64,000 nt of DNA from Misgurnus anguillicaudatus (taxonomy: Eukaryota; Chordata; Actinopteri; Cypriniformes; Cobitidae). The notes under the pieces are model-generated. The model was given only the letters and a program-made list of their open reading frames with translations. It made no database searches and was not told where the DNA came from. A program made the position numbers and the translations under genes. The stretch covers positions 8,148,001 through 8,212,000 of the forward strand of contig NC_073346.2 of assembly GCF_027580225.2 (NCBI RefSeq), given 5' to 3'. This document shows positions 59,225 to 60,560 of the stretch, one piece after another (the stretch's first letter is position 1; every line of letters starts with the position of its first letter).

Positions 59225-60154
59225 CTCTCTCTTTATACACACACACACACACACACGCACACACATTATTATATGAAGCTACTCGAGCCTCTAAGCCTGT
59301 GCCAAACAGTGCCGAGACTCTTCATGAGATAAAGGCAGTAAATGCACACAGAGACTGTTTGTAAAGCTTGGCTGATTGATGGAGAGCTTCTTCAAGTGTC
59401 TGTCTTTGTTCATTGTTCACTAAGTTCCAACACATGCCAATCTTTCCGCTATGCCTTTCTTACTGTGTGTACAGGTATGTGTGTGTGTGTTTGCAGTACT
59501 TTGCCAGTTGAGGACACTTTGTTTGAAAAACAAAGTATGTGAATGTTTGAAAATGGGGTTAAAAATGAGCCAACATTCAGCTGATTCAGCAAAATATCAT
59601 ATCATCATCCCAAAATAAATAAATTCTTTCCTTTTTAAGGTGCATTTACTTTAAAGCTGAAATCAATGATATCTAGCGCCCCCTGACGGTCAGATCTCAA
59701 ACAGGCGCTCAAACAAGATCGAGCAGTAAATGATAATATCACTTACTGTACAAATTCACATTTTGGGACAATACAATTTCTGGAAACATCACATTAACAC
59801 ATTAAAAAATCCTCATATTTCAGCAAGATCAAACCTGTGACTATTGACAATTAAAACATACTGTAATGCTCTCACCTGTACTGTGAGGTAACCGCAATGA
59901 CTCCAGAAGAGATTTAGGCTTTTGCTTTACATCAGGACCACGACGAACAGTTGCAGATGCAAAGTGAATACACTACACAGAGAAACATTGCTCAGTGAAC
60001 ATGCATGATGAAGTGCGCTGCAATAATAAACTGTTATGTTATTCTCACGATCGCTCACCTGGAGACATCCAACTACAACAATGAGATTCAACAGCACAGA
60101 CCAGATGGATGTTTTGTAATTCCTGCTTTTTTGCAGAACGCGCAGGCAAGCCAT
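2040..60154 (-). CDS. adamts16: adamts16, secreted zinc metalloprotease (5' 16 coding exons; 3' end outside window)
   Basis: Whole-gene entry. Exons, in transcription order, are 60154-60049, 58576-58263, 42036-41700 (or 41696), 41240 (or 41236)-41038, 39916-39833, 37796-37637, 34504-34399, 34323-34186, 24985-24832, 15240-15145, 10715-10567, 10423-10251, 10055-9925, 6991-6868, 6386-6142 and 2178-2040. Apart from exon 3/4 all phases agree, giving about 886 codons. The order is signal peptide, prodomain (RGKR furin site, residues 274-277), reprolysin catalytic domain (H432, E433, H436, H442, Met-turn M457), disintegrin-like, TSP1, cysteine-rich, spacer, second TSP1. The family acts on extracellular matrix after secretion. 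Segments such as [15 protein letters not shown] and GEKAKLC match recalled ADAMTS16 better than ADAMTS18. Human ADAMTS16 is about 1220 residues, so roughly the last quarter (further TSP1 repeats and PLAC) is missing to the left. Confidence 0.93.
2596..3240. repeat. GTTAACATTAGTTAA-rich repeat nested in foldback loop
   Basis: The right end reads TTGGAAAGTGTTACC, preceded by many GTTAA/TTAAC words; the left side mirrors them (ACATTAGTTAACTACATTAG). A related end, GGTAACACTTTACAATAAGG, occurs at about 19253-19272. It is interrupted by the element at 2675-3022. Probably a non-autonomous DNA element, class not certain. Confidence 0.5.
2675..3022. mobile_element. TTAA-flanked MITE nested at third level
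   Basis: It is flanked by TTAA at 2671-2674 and 3023-3026. The ends are CTCTTTCCCCGCCAGCG and TGGCGGCGAAAGAG, an imperfect inverted repeat CTCTTTC(C/G)CCGCCA. Inside, ATTGACGAGATATCTCGTCAA is a local palindrome. 348 bp, non-coding. Confidence 0.65.
3361..3420. repeat. LINE 3' tail fragment
   Basis: TTTTCCCTCAGGGTTTTCCT through TTCAACCCCTTTGGAGTCAGCTGAC resembles the 3' tail of the LINE at 63888-63970 (TTTTTCCCTCC, then TATTTTTCAACCTCAGGGAAGTCAGCCGAC). A short degenerate copy. Confidence 0.45.
3455..3592. repeat. Two-copy dispersed segment, copy 2
   Basis: Partner of 44-146. It shares TTTGTAGATT-TACCTTTTGGTAAA and TTTACCATGTGCGTTTATACTAA. It lies in the loop of the 2258-5895 foldback. Confidence 0.6.
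4060..5838. mobile_element. hAT-type non-autonomous transposon with 8-bp target duplication
   Basis: Perfect target duplication TAGATGAC at 4052-4059 and 5839-5846. The ends are TAAGGGTGTCACGATT and AATCGTGACACCCCTA. Subterminal ATCGAAATCG/ATCGAATCG repeats are typical of fish hAT elements. 1.78 kb, with no long open frame and no recognisable transposase. It is inserted in the right arm of the older foldback. Confidence 0.88.
6142..6386 (-). CDS. adamts16: adamts16 exon 15: spacer domain
   Basis: 245 bp, residues 759-840. It reads [20 protein letters not shown], then [20 protein letters not shown], then [20 protein letters not shown], then the [11 protein letters not shown] end. The spacer is a cysteine-free beta-sandwich involved in substrate and matrix binding in this family. 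The NSS and NET sequons could be glycosylated. Acceptor TCTTTAG/AGTATT and donor GTTGAG/GTAAGG; ends in phase 0. Confidence 0.95.
6387..6867. other. Intron 14, nothing recognised
   Basis: 481 bases of AT-rich intron between exons 14 and 15. A short GATTAATCCAGGACTAGACCTTG block at about 6433 faintly resembles the family 1 MITE end, too little to call. Confidence 0.6.
6868..6991 (-). CDS. adamts16: adamts16 exon 14: end of cysteine-rich domain
   Basis: 124 bp, residues 718-758 plus one base: [20 protein letters not shown], then [20 protein letters not shown], then S. VGCD-VLGS-A--D-CGVC is the conserved end of the cysteine-rich module, and NST is a possible N-glycosylation site. Acceptor TTTTCAG/AGCGTC. 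The donor was taken as AGTC/GTACGT because it restores phase with exon 15 (giving [12 protein letters not shown]). Confidence 0.92.
7189..7413. mobile_element. TTAA-flanked MITE (intron 13)
   Basis: Flanked by TTAA (7185-7188, 7414-7417). The ends are AGGGGTAGTTCACCCAAAA and TTTTGGGTGAACTATCCCT, near-perfect inverted repeats. 225 bp, a very common fish repeat pattern with ATGAAAATTCTGTCATCATC. Related ends occur at about 25735-25833 and 51620-51855. Confidence 0.85.
8440..9000. repeat. Degenerate foldback with shared core (copy A)
   Basis: The core words GCTTGGGTTTGGTGTTAGATT, TAGGATGTCATTTTATGTAA and the inverted AGCTCTAACACCAAAACAAAG at 8730-8815 match copies B to E. The right arm at 8880-9000 parallels the arm of copy C (CATATCATATGCACGC, then TATTTATTGCACGACTTTTCACA, then TGTGCTATTTATGAG). 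The left arm is too eroded to bound exactly. 7414-8439 and 9001-9900 otherwise hold ordinary AT-rich intron 13. Confidence 0.55.
9925..10055 (-). CDS. adamts16: adamts16 exon 13: cysteine-rich domain
   Basis: 131 bp, residues 674-717: [20 protein letters not shown], then [20 protein letters not shown], then GICE. The sequence C-KLYC-AEG-DFFF-LS-KV-DGT-C is diagnostic for ADAMTS16/18. Acceptor GTTTTAG/ATCAAG and donor GAG/GTAAGA. It was read directly from the genomic sequence. Confidence 0.94.
10251..10423 (-). CDS. adamts16: adamts16 exon 12: TSP1 end and cysteine-rich domain
   Basis: 173 bp, residues 616-673 plus one base. It reads [20 protein letters not shown], then [20 protein letters not shown], then [18 protein letters not shown]. 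The cysteine-rich module begins at [10 protein letters not shown]. Acceptor GTCACAG/GCC. The donor GACG/GTTGGT is weak (T at +3), yet it is the only phase-correct junction to exon 13, where [11 protein letters not shown] follows. Confidence 0.93.
10567..10715 (-). CDS. adamts16: adamts16 exon 11: disintegrin end and first TSP1 repeat
   Basis: 149 bp, residues 567-615 plus two bases. It reads [20 protein letters not shown], then [20 protein letters not shown], then [19 protein letters not shown] is the C-mannosylation-type tryptophan motif, and CSRTCESG fits the O-fucosylation consensus CxxTCxxG. The usual CGGG of this repeat is CESG here. Acceptor TTTGCAG/TGG and donor CCAAG/GTACAT (a weaker +5). 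Confidence 0.94.
10852..11196. mobile_element. Short hAT-like non-autonomous element (intron 10)
   Basis: The ends are CAGGCCTGGGCGCTAGG and GTGGCGCCGGGCCTG. Flanks CGTTTGAA (10844-10851) and CTTTTGAA (11197-11204) match at seven of eight positions, fitting an 8-bp target duplication. The two sides share the pattern ATAAATTCTTTGGGGGG and CACAAATTCTTTCTGGGGGG. 345 bp, non-coding. Confidence 0.65.
12077..14774. repeat. 2.7 kb TCTG-rich satellite/minisatellite (intron 10)
   Basis: Units of the type CTGTCTGTCATTCTATTGTGT (21 bases, with added or lost TCTG quartets giving 17, 25 or 29) run for about 2.7 kb. Variant words include CACTCATTATATTG, CATTCTATCATCTC and CATTCGGTTATGTC. The array lacks stop codons on the plus strand because the unit contains no TAA, TAG or TGA, so its long open frames are artefacts. 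Flanks 11205-12076 and 14775-15144 show nothing else. Confidence 0.95.
15145..15240 (-). CDS. adamts16: adamts16 exon 10: disintegrin-like domain
   Basis: 96 bp, 32 whole codons, residues 535-566: [20 protein letters not shown], then [12 protein letters not shown]. The cysteine pattern matches the ADAMTS disintegrin-like module. Acceptor TACAG/GACATC and donor ATG/GTGAGA. It is flanked by introns of 9.6 kb upstream and 4.4 kb downstream. Confidence 0.94.
16905..18433. mobile_element. hAT-like element inserted in foldback B
   Basis: The right end, GAACCAATTGGGAAAAAATT to GGTTCAAAGCCCTG, is a familiar fish hAT terminus. The left side ACCGGTTCACGGAACG with CGAAAACCGGAAAC mirrors AACCGAAAAACCGGAAACG on the right, but lacks the CAGGGC tip. 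Flanks TTATGATC (16897-16904) and TTATGGTC (18434-18441) match at seven of eight. No transposase frame. Confidence 0.65.
17723..18261. mobile_element. Long foldback (copy C) nested in the hAT
   Basis: The ends are CCCAGTCTCCTGAGG and TTTTCAGGAGACTGGG. Arms pair over about 150 bases (TATAAATAGCACGAAGTG with its complement CACTTCGTGCTATTTATA; GGGGCATCTTTTTTTGTC with its counterpart). The centre has the shared core (GGTTTAGGGTTAGATTTTAG, GGTTAGAGTTGGGGTTTGGG, TTCTAACCCTAAACCCAAGC). The outer arms match copy A but not copies B, D or E. Confidence 0.8.
19336..19946. mobile_element. MITE-like element with CTATTCGCAC ends
   Basis: The left end, CTATTCGCACAGGATTAGTATT with ATCTGG, pairs with the right end CCAGGTAATACTAATCCAGTGCGAATAG. 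About 610 bp, non-coding. 18480-19335 is ordinary intron except for a GGTAACACTTTACAATAAGG repeat end near 19253. Confidence 0.65.
20008..22186 (+). mobile_element. hAT-like remnant with transposase N-terminal fragment
   Basis: The left end CTAGGGCTGGGTGATATGACC and the right end CGCCCACCCCTAG form a loose inverted pair; no clean target duplication was found, so the bounds are tentative. A plus-strand reading at 21020-21145 gives [20 protein letters not shown], then [17 protein letters not shown], which resembles the start of fish hAT/BED-type transposases (KRKCGY-K-W-KKY-WL). The frame ends before any zinc finger or catalytic region. A 423 bp MITE is nested at 21520-21942. Confidence 0.45.
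21520..21942. mobile_element. TA-flanked palindromic MITE
   Basis: The ends CACTGCAAAAAATTATTTTC and AAAATAAGTTTTTTGCAGTG are flanked by TA on both sides (21518-21519, 21943-21944). The arms pair over most of their length (CTTGTTTTCAGT with ACTGAGAACAAG; AAGATGCTTTTTCTTAAG with its complement). Mariner-type MITE. Confidence 0.82.
22190..24600. other. Intron 9, right part: largely unannotated
   Basis: 22190-22635 may be another eroded element (GGTGTAATCACGG at the left, CCGTTGCACCCCTGG at the right), but its ends do not pair well. From 22640 to 24600 no gene, repeat family or structure was recognised. Confidence 0.4.
24640..24785. repeat. AACCCA/TGGGTT-rich repeat
   Basis: Alternating words CCCAACCCACTGGGTTG, GACCCATCCTGGGTTG, ATTGGGTCAAA and TTTGACCCAATG occur just before exon 9's donor. 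This is a common short fish interspersed repeat; a similar patch is near 36676-36745. Confidence 0.5.
24832..24985 (-). CDS. adamts16: adamts16 exon 9: end of catalytic and start of disintegrin-like domain
   Basis: 154 bp, residues 483-534. It reads [20 protein letters not shown], then [20 protein letters not shown], then [27 protein letters not shown] marks the disintegrin-like module, which in this family packs on the protease and contributes substrate contacts rather than integrin binding. Acceptor CTCAG/TACC and donor AAGAAG/GTAAGA; ends in phase 0. Confidence 0.95.
25735..25835. repeat. 3' end of the 7189-7413 MITE family
   Basis: GGTGACTAAATCATGGGGTAA, then GGCTGGATCATCCCTTTGAA, resembles the terminal region of the AGTTCACCC family. 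Only one end is recognisable. 25000-25330 also contains a short TG-rich tract. Confidence 0.45.
26679..27556. mobile_element. Element with TTAGCCTG ends enclosing a helicase-like fragment (intron 8)
   Basis: The left end TTAGCCTGGGTGCC and the right end ACAACGTCAGGCTAA form a short inverted repeat. 878 bp, enclosing a plus-strand RecQ-helicase-like fragment. This looks like a non-autonomous derivative of a DNA transposon encoding a helicase, or a captured segment. The target duplication is unclear. 25836-26678 is plain intron. Confidence 0.5.
26885..27242 (+). pseudogene. RecQ-helicase-like fragment, internally deleted and frameshifted
   Basis: The reading begins [20 protein letters not shown], with [15 protein letters not shown], then [19 protein letters not shown]. 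One frame later [14 protein letters not shown] follows, a DExH-type Walker B box. FGSPESWL followed by VVDE-H resembles the RecQ-like helicase proteins abundant in fish genomes. The stretch with the Walker A loop (GxGKS) expected after VFAFLP is missing, so it cannot be an active helicase. A stop at 27200-27202 with a one-base slip precedes the DEVH part. A GTAAGAG follows the last codon, suggesting a former intron donor. Confidence 0.6.
27557..29112. other. Intron 8 middle, nothing recognised
   Basis: About 1.5 kb of AT-rich intron. No repeat ends, coding exons or RNA genes were recognised. Confidence 0.5.
29115..30733 (-). mobile_element. Tc1-like transposon A, nearly complete
   Basis: 1619 bp flanked by TA (29113-29114, 30734-30735). 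The terminal inverted repeats start CAGTCTTGTTCAAAATAACA and are about 225 bp long. An inner repeat (GGTGTGTTCAAAAAAATAGC; TGCTATTTTTTTGAACACACC) gives the IR/DR layout of long-ended Tc1 elements. The transposase is on the minus strand with one break. Confidence 0.93.
29411..30396 (-). pseudogene. Tc1-like transposase of element A, single frameshift
   Basis: The start [18 protein letters not shown] leads a paired-type helix-turn-helix DNA-binding region, then RRGRKRK, then the DDE domain: WTDESK (first Asp), FQQDND (second Asp) and NPIENLW (Glu). The spacing between the second Asp and the Glu is 34 residues, i.e. DD34E. The frame shifts near 29851-29854 (after VKHG, where a glycine-rich stretch before MIWASF is shortened); the rest runs cleanly to the natural end CGHTTKY. 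About 330 residues in total, near the usual family length. This suggests fairly recent activity, but not an intact enzyme. Confidence 0.9.
30943..32108 (-). mobile_element. Tc1-like transposon B, degraded
   Basis: 1166 bp flanked by TA (30941-30942, 32109-32110). The ends CACTCACCTAAAAGATTATT and AATAATCCTTTAGGTGAGTG form inverted repeats. It sits only 209 bp from transposon A. Confidence 0.92.
30960..31990 (-). pseudogene. Tc1-like transposase of element B, several frameshifts
   Basis: The N-terminal part [20 protein letters not shown] and the HTH region [13 protein letters not shown] are readable at about 31990-31850. Then the frame breaks. [19 protein letters not shown] and [11 protein letters not shown] lie in 31566-31330, and [19 protein letters not shown] to [11 protein letters not shown] in a third frame (31382-30960). 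The DD34E residues remain, but the gene is broken. Confidence 0.85.
32649..32880. mobile_element. MITE-like element, family 1 copy 2
   Basis: Collinear with 863-1098: GGCGGTTTCCCGGAGAGGGA at the left and CTAATCCCTGTCCGGGAAAA at the right, with the same internal CTTTCTTTTGCCTCAAAATGCAC. Same orientation as copy 1. 32881-34185 shows nothing else. Confidence 0.75.
34186..34323 (-). CDS. adamts16: adamts16 exon 8: third zinc ligand and Met-turn
   Basis: 138 bp, residues 437-482 plus two bases. It reads (N)[20 protein letters not shown], then [20 protein letters not shown]. It supplies the third zinc ligand H442 and the Met-turn M457, completing HExxHxxGxxH. All expected catalytic residues are present, so the enzyme looks active. 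It is separated from exon 7 by a 75-base intron that interrupts the zinc motif. Donor CTAAG/GTGAGT. Confidence 0.95.
34399..34504 (-). CDS. adamts16: adamts16 exon 7: catalytic domain, zinc helix
   Basis: 106 bp, residues 402-436 plus two bases. It reads [20 protein letters not shown], then [16 protein letters not shown]. It carries the first two zinc-binding histidines (H432, H436) and the catalytic base E433. Acceptor TTTTAG/GTTTTG and donor CACAA/GTAAAA. Asn437 is completed by the first base of exon 8. Confidence 0.95.
34600..35072. mobile_element. TA-flanked foldback (copy D), uninterrupted (intron 6)
   Basis: The ends CCTATAGTCAGGTAATTTTC and AATTACGTGACTATAGG are flanked by TA (34598-34599, 35073-35074). 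It is the empty-site equivalent of copy B. The core (34740-34920) has CAGTTTAGGGTTAGATTTG, CTGGCGTTAGGGTTAGAGTT, AAAGATGTCATTTTATG and AATCTAACCCTAAACCGAAG. 473 bp, almost fully self-complementary. Confidence 0.88.
35075..37450. other. Intron 6 remainder, little recognised
   Basis: AT-rich intron. A TGGGTC/AACCCA patch is near 36676-36745; otherwise no repeat family, exon or RNA gene was recognised. Confidence 0.45.
37455..37550. repeat. SINE-like conserved fragment
   Basis: GGGGGTTAAATGTCTTGCTTAAGGG followed by TCTGAACCTTTCACAGGCT resembles the GGGGTTAAGTGTCTTGCTCA block plus GAACC box of fish tRNA-derived SINEs and LINE tails. Only a fragment. Confidence 0.45.
37637..37796 (-). CDS. adamts16: adamts16 exon 6: catalytic domain
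   Basis: Residues 349-401 plus one base. It reads [20 protein letters not shown], then [18 protein letters not shown], then [14 protein letters not shown], nearly identical to vertebrate ADAMTS16. Acceptor CTCTCCTAG/GATGGA and donor CTAG/GTAAAG. The acceptor's upstream tract runs directly into the AGAGT satellite, which is pyrimidine-rich on this strand. Confidence 0.95.
37815..39157. repeat. 1.3 kb AGAGT/GTAGA satellite with higher-order pattern (intron 5)
   Basis: The base unit is AGAGT on the plus strand, with recurring longer words GACCGAAGAAGAGTGGAGTGG and GCAGAGTATAGAAAAAGTA spaced at about 60 to 75 bases, i.e. a higher-order repeat built on the pentamer. It ends about 20 bases from the exon 6 acceptor. 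On the minus strand it reads as TACTC/CTCTA, so it forms pyrimidine-rich DNA upstream of the splice site. Its long minus-strand open frames are artefacts. 39158-39832 shows nothing else. Confidence 0.93.
39833..39916 (-). CDS. adamts16: adamts16 exon 5: catalytic domain
   Basis: An 84 bp exon of 28 whole codons, residues 321-348, reading [20 protein letters not shown] and then LILLDEDQ. This is the conserved reprolysin segment after the first helix. Acceptor ACAAAG/GTGTCT and donor CAG/GTGAGA are canonical. It is too short to stand out as an open frame and was placed by translating between exons 4 and 6. Confidence 0.92.
40686..40985. repeat. SINE-like fragment with insertion (intron 4)
   Basis: CATTTATGCATTTGGCAGATGC and TCAAAGCAACATTCAAGCATTCAAGCTATACATTTT match the common fish TTTGGCAGACGCTTTTATCCAAAGCGA repeat. 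The matching end, CTGGGGATCAAACTCATGATTCAGG, is at about 40962-40986. Between them is an ATGGTCCCTAGCTGTCACTGGGG/GGTACC-rich insert (40764-40945). The rest of intron 4 is plain. Confidence 0.55.
41038..41240 (-). CDS. adamts16: adamts16 exon 4: furin site and start of metalloprotease domain
   Basis: Residues about 253-320. It reads [17 protein letters not shown], then RGKR at 274-277 (R-X-K-R, the expected furin cleavage site releasing the mature enzyme), then [18 protein letters not shown], the first strand of the reprolysin fold, then YVLTVLNM. The acceptor TTACAG is at 41241; the reading frame here needs one base from exon 3. The 3' end is AACATG/GCAAGT, a GC donor with an otherwise perfect consensus, so intron 4 appears to be GC-AG. 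The exon ends in phase 0, matching exon 5. Confidence 0.9.
41241..41695. other. Intron 3
   Basis: About 455 bases with no repeat or coding signal. The gene-strand donor is ATATGTAAGG and the acceptor is TGTTACAG, with a poor polypyrimidine tract (TTTGATGTTGTCTTGGTACTGTG). Confidence 0.7.
41696..42036 (-). CDS. adamts16: adamts16 exon 3: C-terminal prodomain with conserved Cys
   Basis: Residues about 141-252. The exon starts after CTAG as [16 protein letters not shown], matching the ADAMTS16 prodomain, and ends with YCGRRKKY; Cys247 corresponds to the conserved prodomain cysteine before the catalytic domain. The only GT donor at the end is TATAT/GTAAGG (last exon base 41696), which leaves phase 2. 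The next exon's acceptor demands phase 1, which would be met if the exon ended at 41700. The exact 3' boundary is therefore uncertain by four bases; see the finding on this junction. Confidence 0.88.
42385..42726. repeat. Possible Harbinger-like MITE (intron 2)
   Basis: AAGCCCAATTTATAGTCGTG at the left and GCTATAACAAGCCCTTAAT at the right, with ACGTCGTCGCGGCTACGCC inside. This resembles fish CpG-rich Harbinger MITEs, but the ends pair poorly. 42727-45204 shows nothing recognised. Confidence 0.35.
45205..45671. mobile_element. Foldback with shared core (copy E)
   Basis: The ends CATCCTCACCCCATGTCGTC and GACGACATGGGGTGAGGATG are perfect complements. The arms pair over about 170 bases (GACGGGGAGGGTATAC; CAATACTATTACGTCCGTTGC). 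The core has CGGTTTAGGGTTAGATTACG, a duplicated CACCTGGCGTTGGGGTTAGAG and AATCTAACCCTAAACCAACG. The outer arms are unrelated to copies A/C and B/D. Confidence 0.85.
45682..48429 (+). mobile_element. hAT element with transposase C-terminal remnant
   Basis: The ends CAGGGGCGTAGCAGCC and GGTTGCTACGCCCCTG are near-perfect inverted repeats typical of hAT. Flanks TTGGTAAA and CCTGTAAA agree at five of eight. A plus-strand fragment of the transposase C-terminus lies at 45986-46285. The right subterminal region has a 13-base G run. The rest of the 2.75 kb is AT-rich, with no other frame recognised. Confidence 0.72.
45986..46285 (+). pseudogene. hAT transposase C-terminal (dimerisation) fragment
   Basis: Reads [20 protein letters not shown], then [47 protein letters not shown] is the hallmark hAT C-terminal dimerisation motif found in fish transposases and in domesticated ZMYM/THAP-type proteins. 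The fragment ends at [20 protein letters not shown] with a stop. The upstream catalytic and zinc-finger parts are absent. Confidence 0.82.
48529..50046. mobile_element. hAT-type element with perfect 8-bp duplication and composite interior
   Basis: Target duplication ACCAGCAA at 48521-48528 and 50047-50054 (perfect). The ends are CAGTGTTGGAGAAAGTTACTT and GTAATGCGTTACCCCCAACACTG. AAAGTAATGCATTAC-type subterminal repeats are typical of this fish hAT family. The interior is made of other repeats: an AAAGGTCCCGTTCTTTCTATG repeat (48858-49300) and a foldback (49389-49803). No transposase. Confidence 0.9.
49389..49803. mobile_element. Foldback nested inside the 48529-50046 hAT
   Basis: The left arm AAGTGCTTTATTTTCGCACACTAAT pairs with the right arm ATTAGTGTGCGAAAATAATGCACTT. 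Inner stretches also pair (GTACTTCACTGTGCTATTTTGAGACA with TGTCCCAAAATAGCACAGTGAAG). About 415 bp, non-coding. Confidence 0.75.
50165..50650. repeat. Interspersed repeat with GGGGCACATATTA end
   Basis: AAGGGGCACATATTAAGCAAAA with CCACTTTTGGACATAAATGTG at the left and GAGCTGAAACTGCACAAAAAAC with GTGTAAAAATGGGCATAA at the right; AGCTGTAGCTCATTTGCATTTTAA inside recurs at about 57888-57908. A common fish non-autonomous DNA repeat. Its ends do not pair fully. Confidence 0.5.
51620..51855. repeat. Diverged copy of the AGTTCACCC MITE family
   Basis: AAGAAGTAGTTCAACAAACGC, then TTACTGACTCTCATGTTGTTCTAAACCT, parallels 7189-7260. The right half is too diverged to bound. Confidence 0.45.
51985..52215. 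repeat. Inverted repeat of about 230 bp
   Basis: The left arm CACGTGTCTTGTCAAAATAAG, with AGACGCGTCTAAAGGGTTTACGATAAAAGAGACGCT, pairs with the right arm AGTGTCTTACGTTTCTTTTATCATAAACGGTTTTGACGCGTG, then TTATTTTGACAAAACACGTAATG. Non-coding. Confidence 0.65.
53079..54116. mobile_element. Possible Harbinger-type non-autonomous element
   Basis: The ends GGGCCAGATTCCCTCATTTGG and TGTTTAGTAAATCTGGCTCTT form a loose inverted repeat resembling fish Harbinger ends. Inside is a 246-base open frame (53244-53492) with no recognised similarity, and a nested MITE at 53829-54065. Confidence 0.45.
53829..54065. mobile_element. Palindromic MITE with CTCACGAGAA ends
   Basis: ATCTCACGAGAATTCGTACA with TATTTTACGAGTTGG at the left pairs with CCAACTCGTAAAATATGTACGAGTTCTCGTGAGAT at the right. 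About 240 bp, nested in 53079-54116. Confidence 0.75.
54120..56600. other. Intron 2 stretch, nothing recognised
   Basis: About 2.5 kb of intron without recognisable repeats or exons. An 83-codon minus-strand open frame at 55042-55290 has no recognised similarity. Confidence 0.45.
56602..56893. mobile_element. GC-rich MITE with CCCAGATAGCAAAAAATA ends
   Basis: CCCAGATAGCAAAAAATA and TATTTTTTGCTATCTGGG frame 292 bp. The interior is rich in CCGCCGG-type words (GCCGCCAGCATGCAGCCGG, GCCGCGGCGGTCCGCCG), far GC-richer than its surroundings. Non-coding. Confidence 0.82.
56999..57637. repeat. Probable interspersed repeat ending at TTAA
   Basis: GAACCACCCCTTTAA at the right looks like the end of a TTAA-flanked family and shares its TTAA with the next element. 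The left end was not found, and the interior has no recognised coding match. Confidence 0.35.
57642..58072. mobile_element. TTAA-flanked MITE beside exon 2
   Basis: Flanked by TTAA (57638-57641, 58073-58076). The ends AGGGGACATATCATGAAAA and TTATGAAATGTCCCCT are imperfect inverted repeats. 431 bp, about 190 bases from the exon 2 donor. Confidence 0.8.
58263..58576 (-). CDS. adamts16: adamts16 exon 2: N-terminal prodomain
   Basis: 314 bp, residues about 36-140. It encodes [18 protein letters not shown], then a basic RRKR motif (residues 61-64) like the RRRR of mammalian ADAMTS16, then the prodomain core ([36 protein letters not shown]). The prodomain keeps the protease latent and assists folding. 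RRKR fits a proprotein-convertase site, but the main activation site lies in exon 4. NSS is a potential N-glycosylation sequon. Acceptor GTGTAG/AATATG and donor ATG/GTGAGT are canonical; the exon ends in phase 0. Confidence 0.93.
59193..59264. repeat. CT/CA compound microsatellite (intron 1)
   Basis: CTCTCTCT runs with single interruptions, followed by an ACACAC tract. The rest of intron 1 (58577-60048) has nothing recognised beyond a G run at about 58867-58876. Confidence 0.9.
60049..60154 (-). CDS. adamts16: adamts16 exon 1: start codon and signal peptide
   Basis: The ATG at 60154-60152 opens a basic N-terminus followed by a hydrophobic run ([13 protein letters not shown]), a typical signal peptide for the secretory pathway. 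Two good donors lie 10 bases apart: CAG/GTGAGC after 60059 and GATC/GTGAGA after 60049. Only the second is in phase with the first acceptor AG of exon 2, and it gives the join VSDQ-YEIVS, so I end the exon at 60049. Using 60059 would need an acceptor 8 bases further into exon 2. The signal peptide is poorly conserved in the family, so this exon rests on position, phase and hydrophobicity rather than close sequence identity. Confidence 0.75.
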
Positions 60155-60560
60155 CTCTCCCGCAAGCTCTTATCCAAATAAAGCCACTGCGCCTATCCAA
60201 ACGCGCAGCGCGCTCAGGGTAAAACAGTGAAGAAACTTTTCTCAAAGCTGTCACATAGCATCAGTGAAGTCCCTTTAAGTCACACGACATGGCGAATCTC
60301 ACTCATGCTAGTGTACCTATTTCTCGATCCACTGCATGTTTTACCGGAGCTTTCTCCGCGCCCGACTAATAGAGTTGGATTGAATATAACTGTCATTCTT
60401 TATAGTGCAAATATGTTATGCGTGTTGCTGCCGGCCAGCAGCGGTCGAGCGCTCTGTGCGCTTTGGTGAATGTCTGAAGAGAGCAGGACCCTGTTGAGTA
60501 CACGCGCTCCTGAAAAGCCAATCACAAGTTACACCTGTGCGCAAAAGCCCCGGAGCCCCT
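60155..60560 (-). promoter_or_regulatory. Candidate adamts16 5' UTR and TATA promoter region
   Basis: On the gene strand CTATAAAG sits at 60405-60398, about 245 bases before the start codon, in a CpG-richer stretch (60180-60560) unlike the AT-rich surroundings. If transcription starts about 30 bases downstream, the leader is about 215 nt and contains two upstream ATGs: one opening a 15-codon reading frame (60261-60214) and one that is immediately followed by TGA. These are sequence observations; promoter use and uORF translation are inference. Confidence 0.35.
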
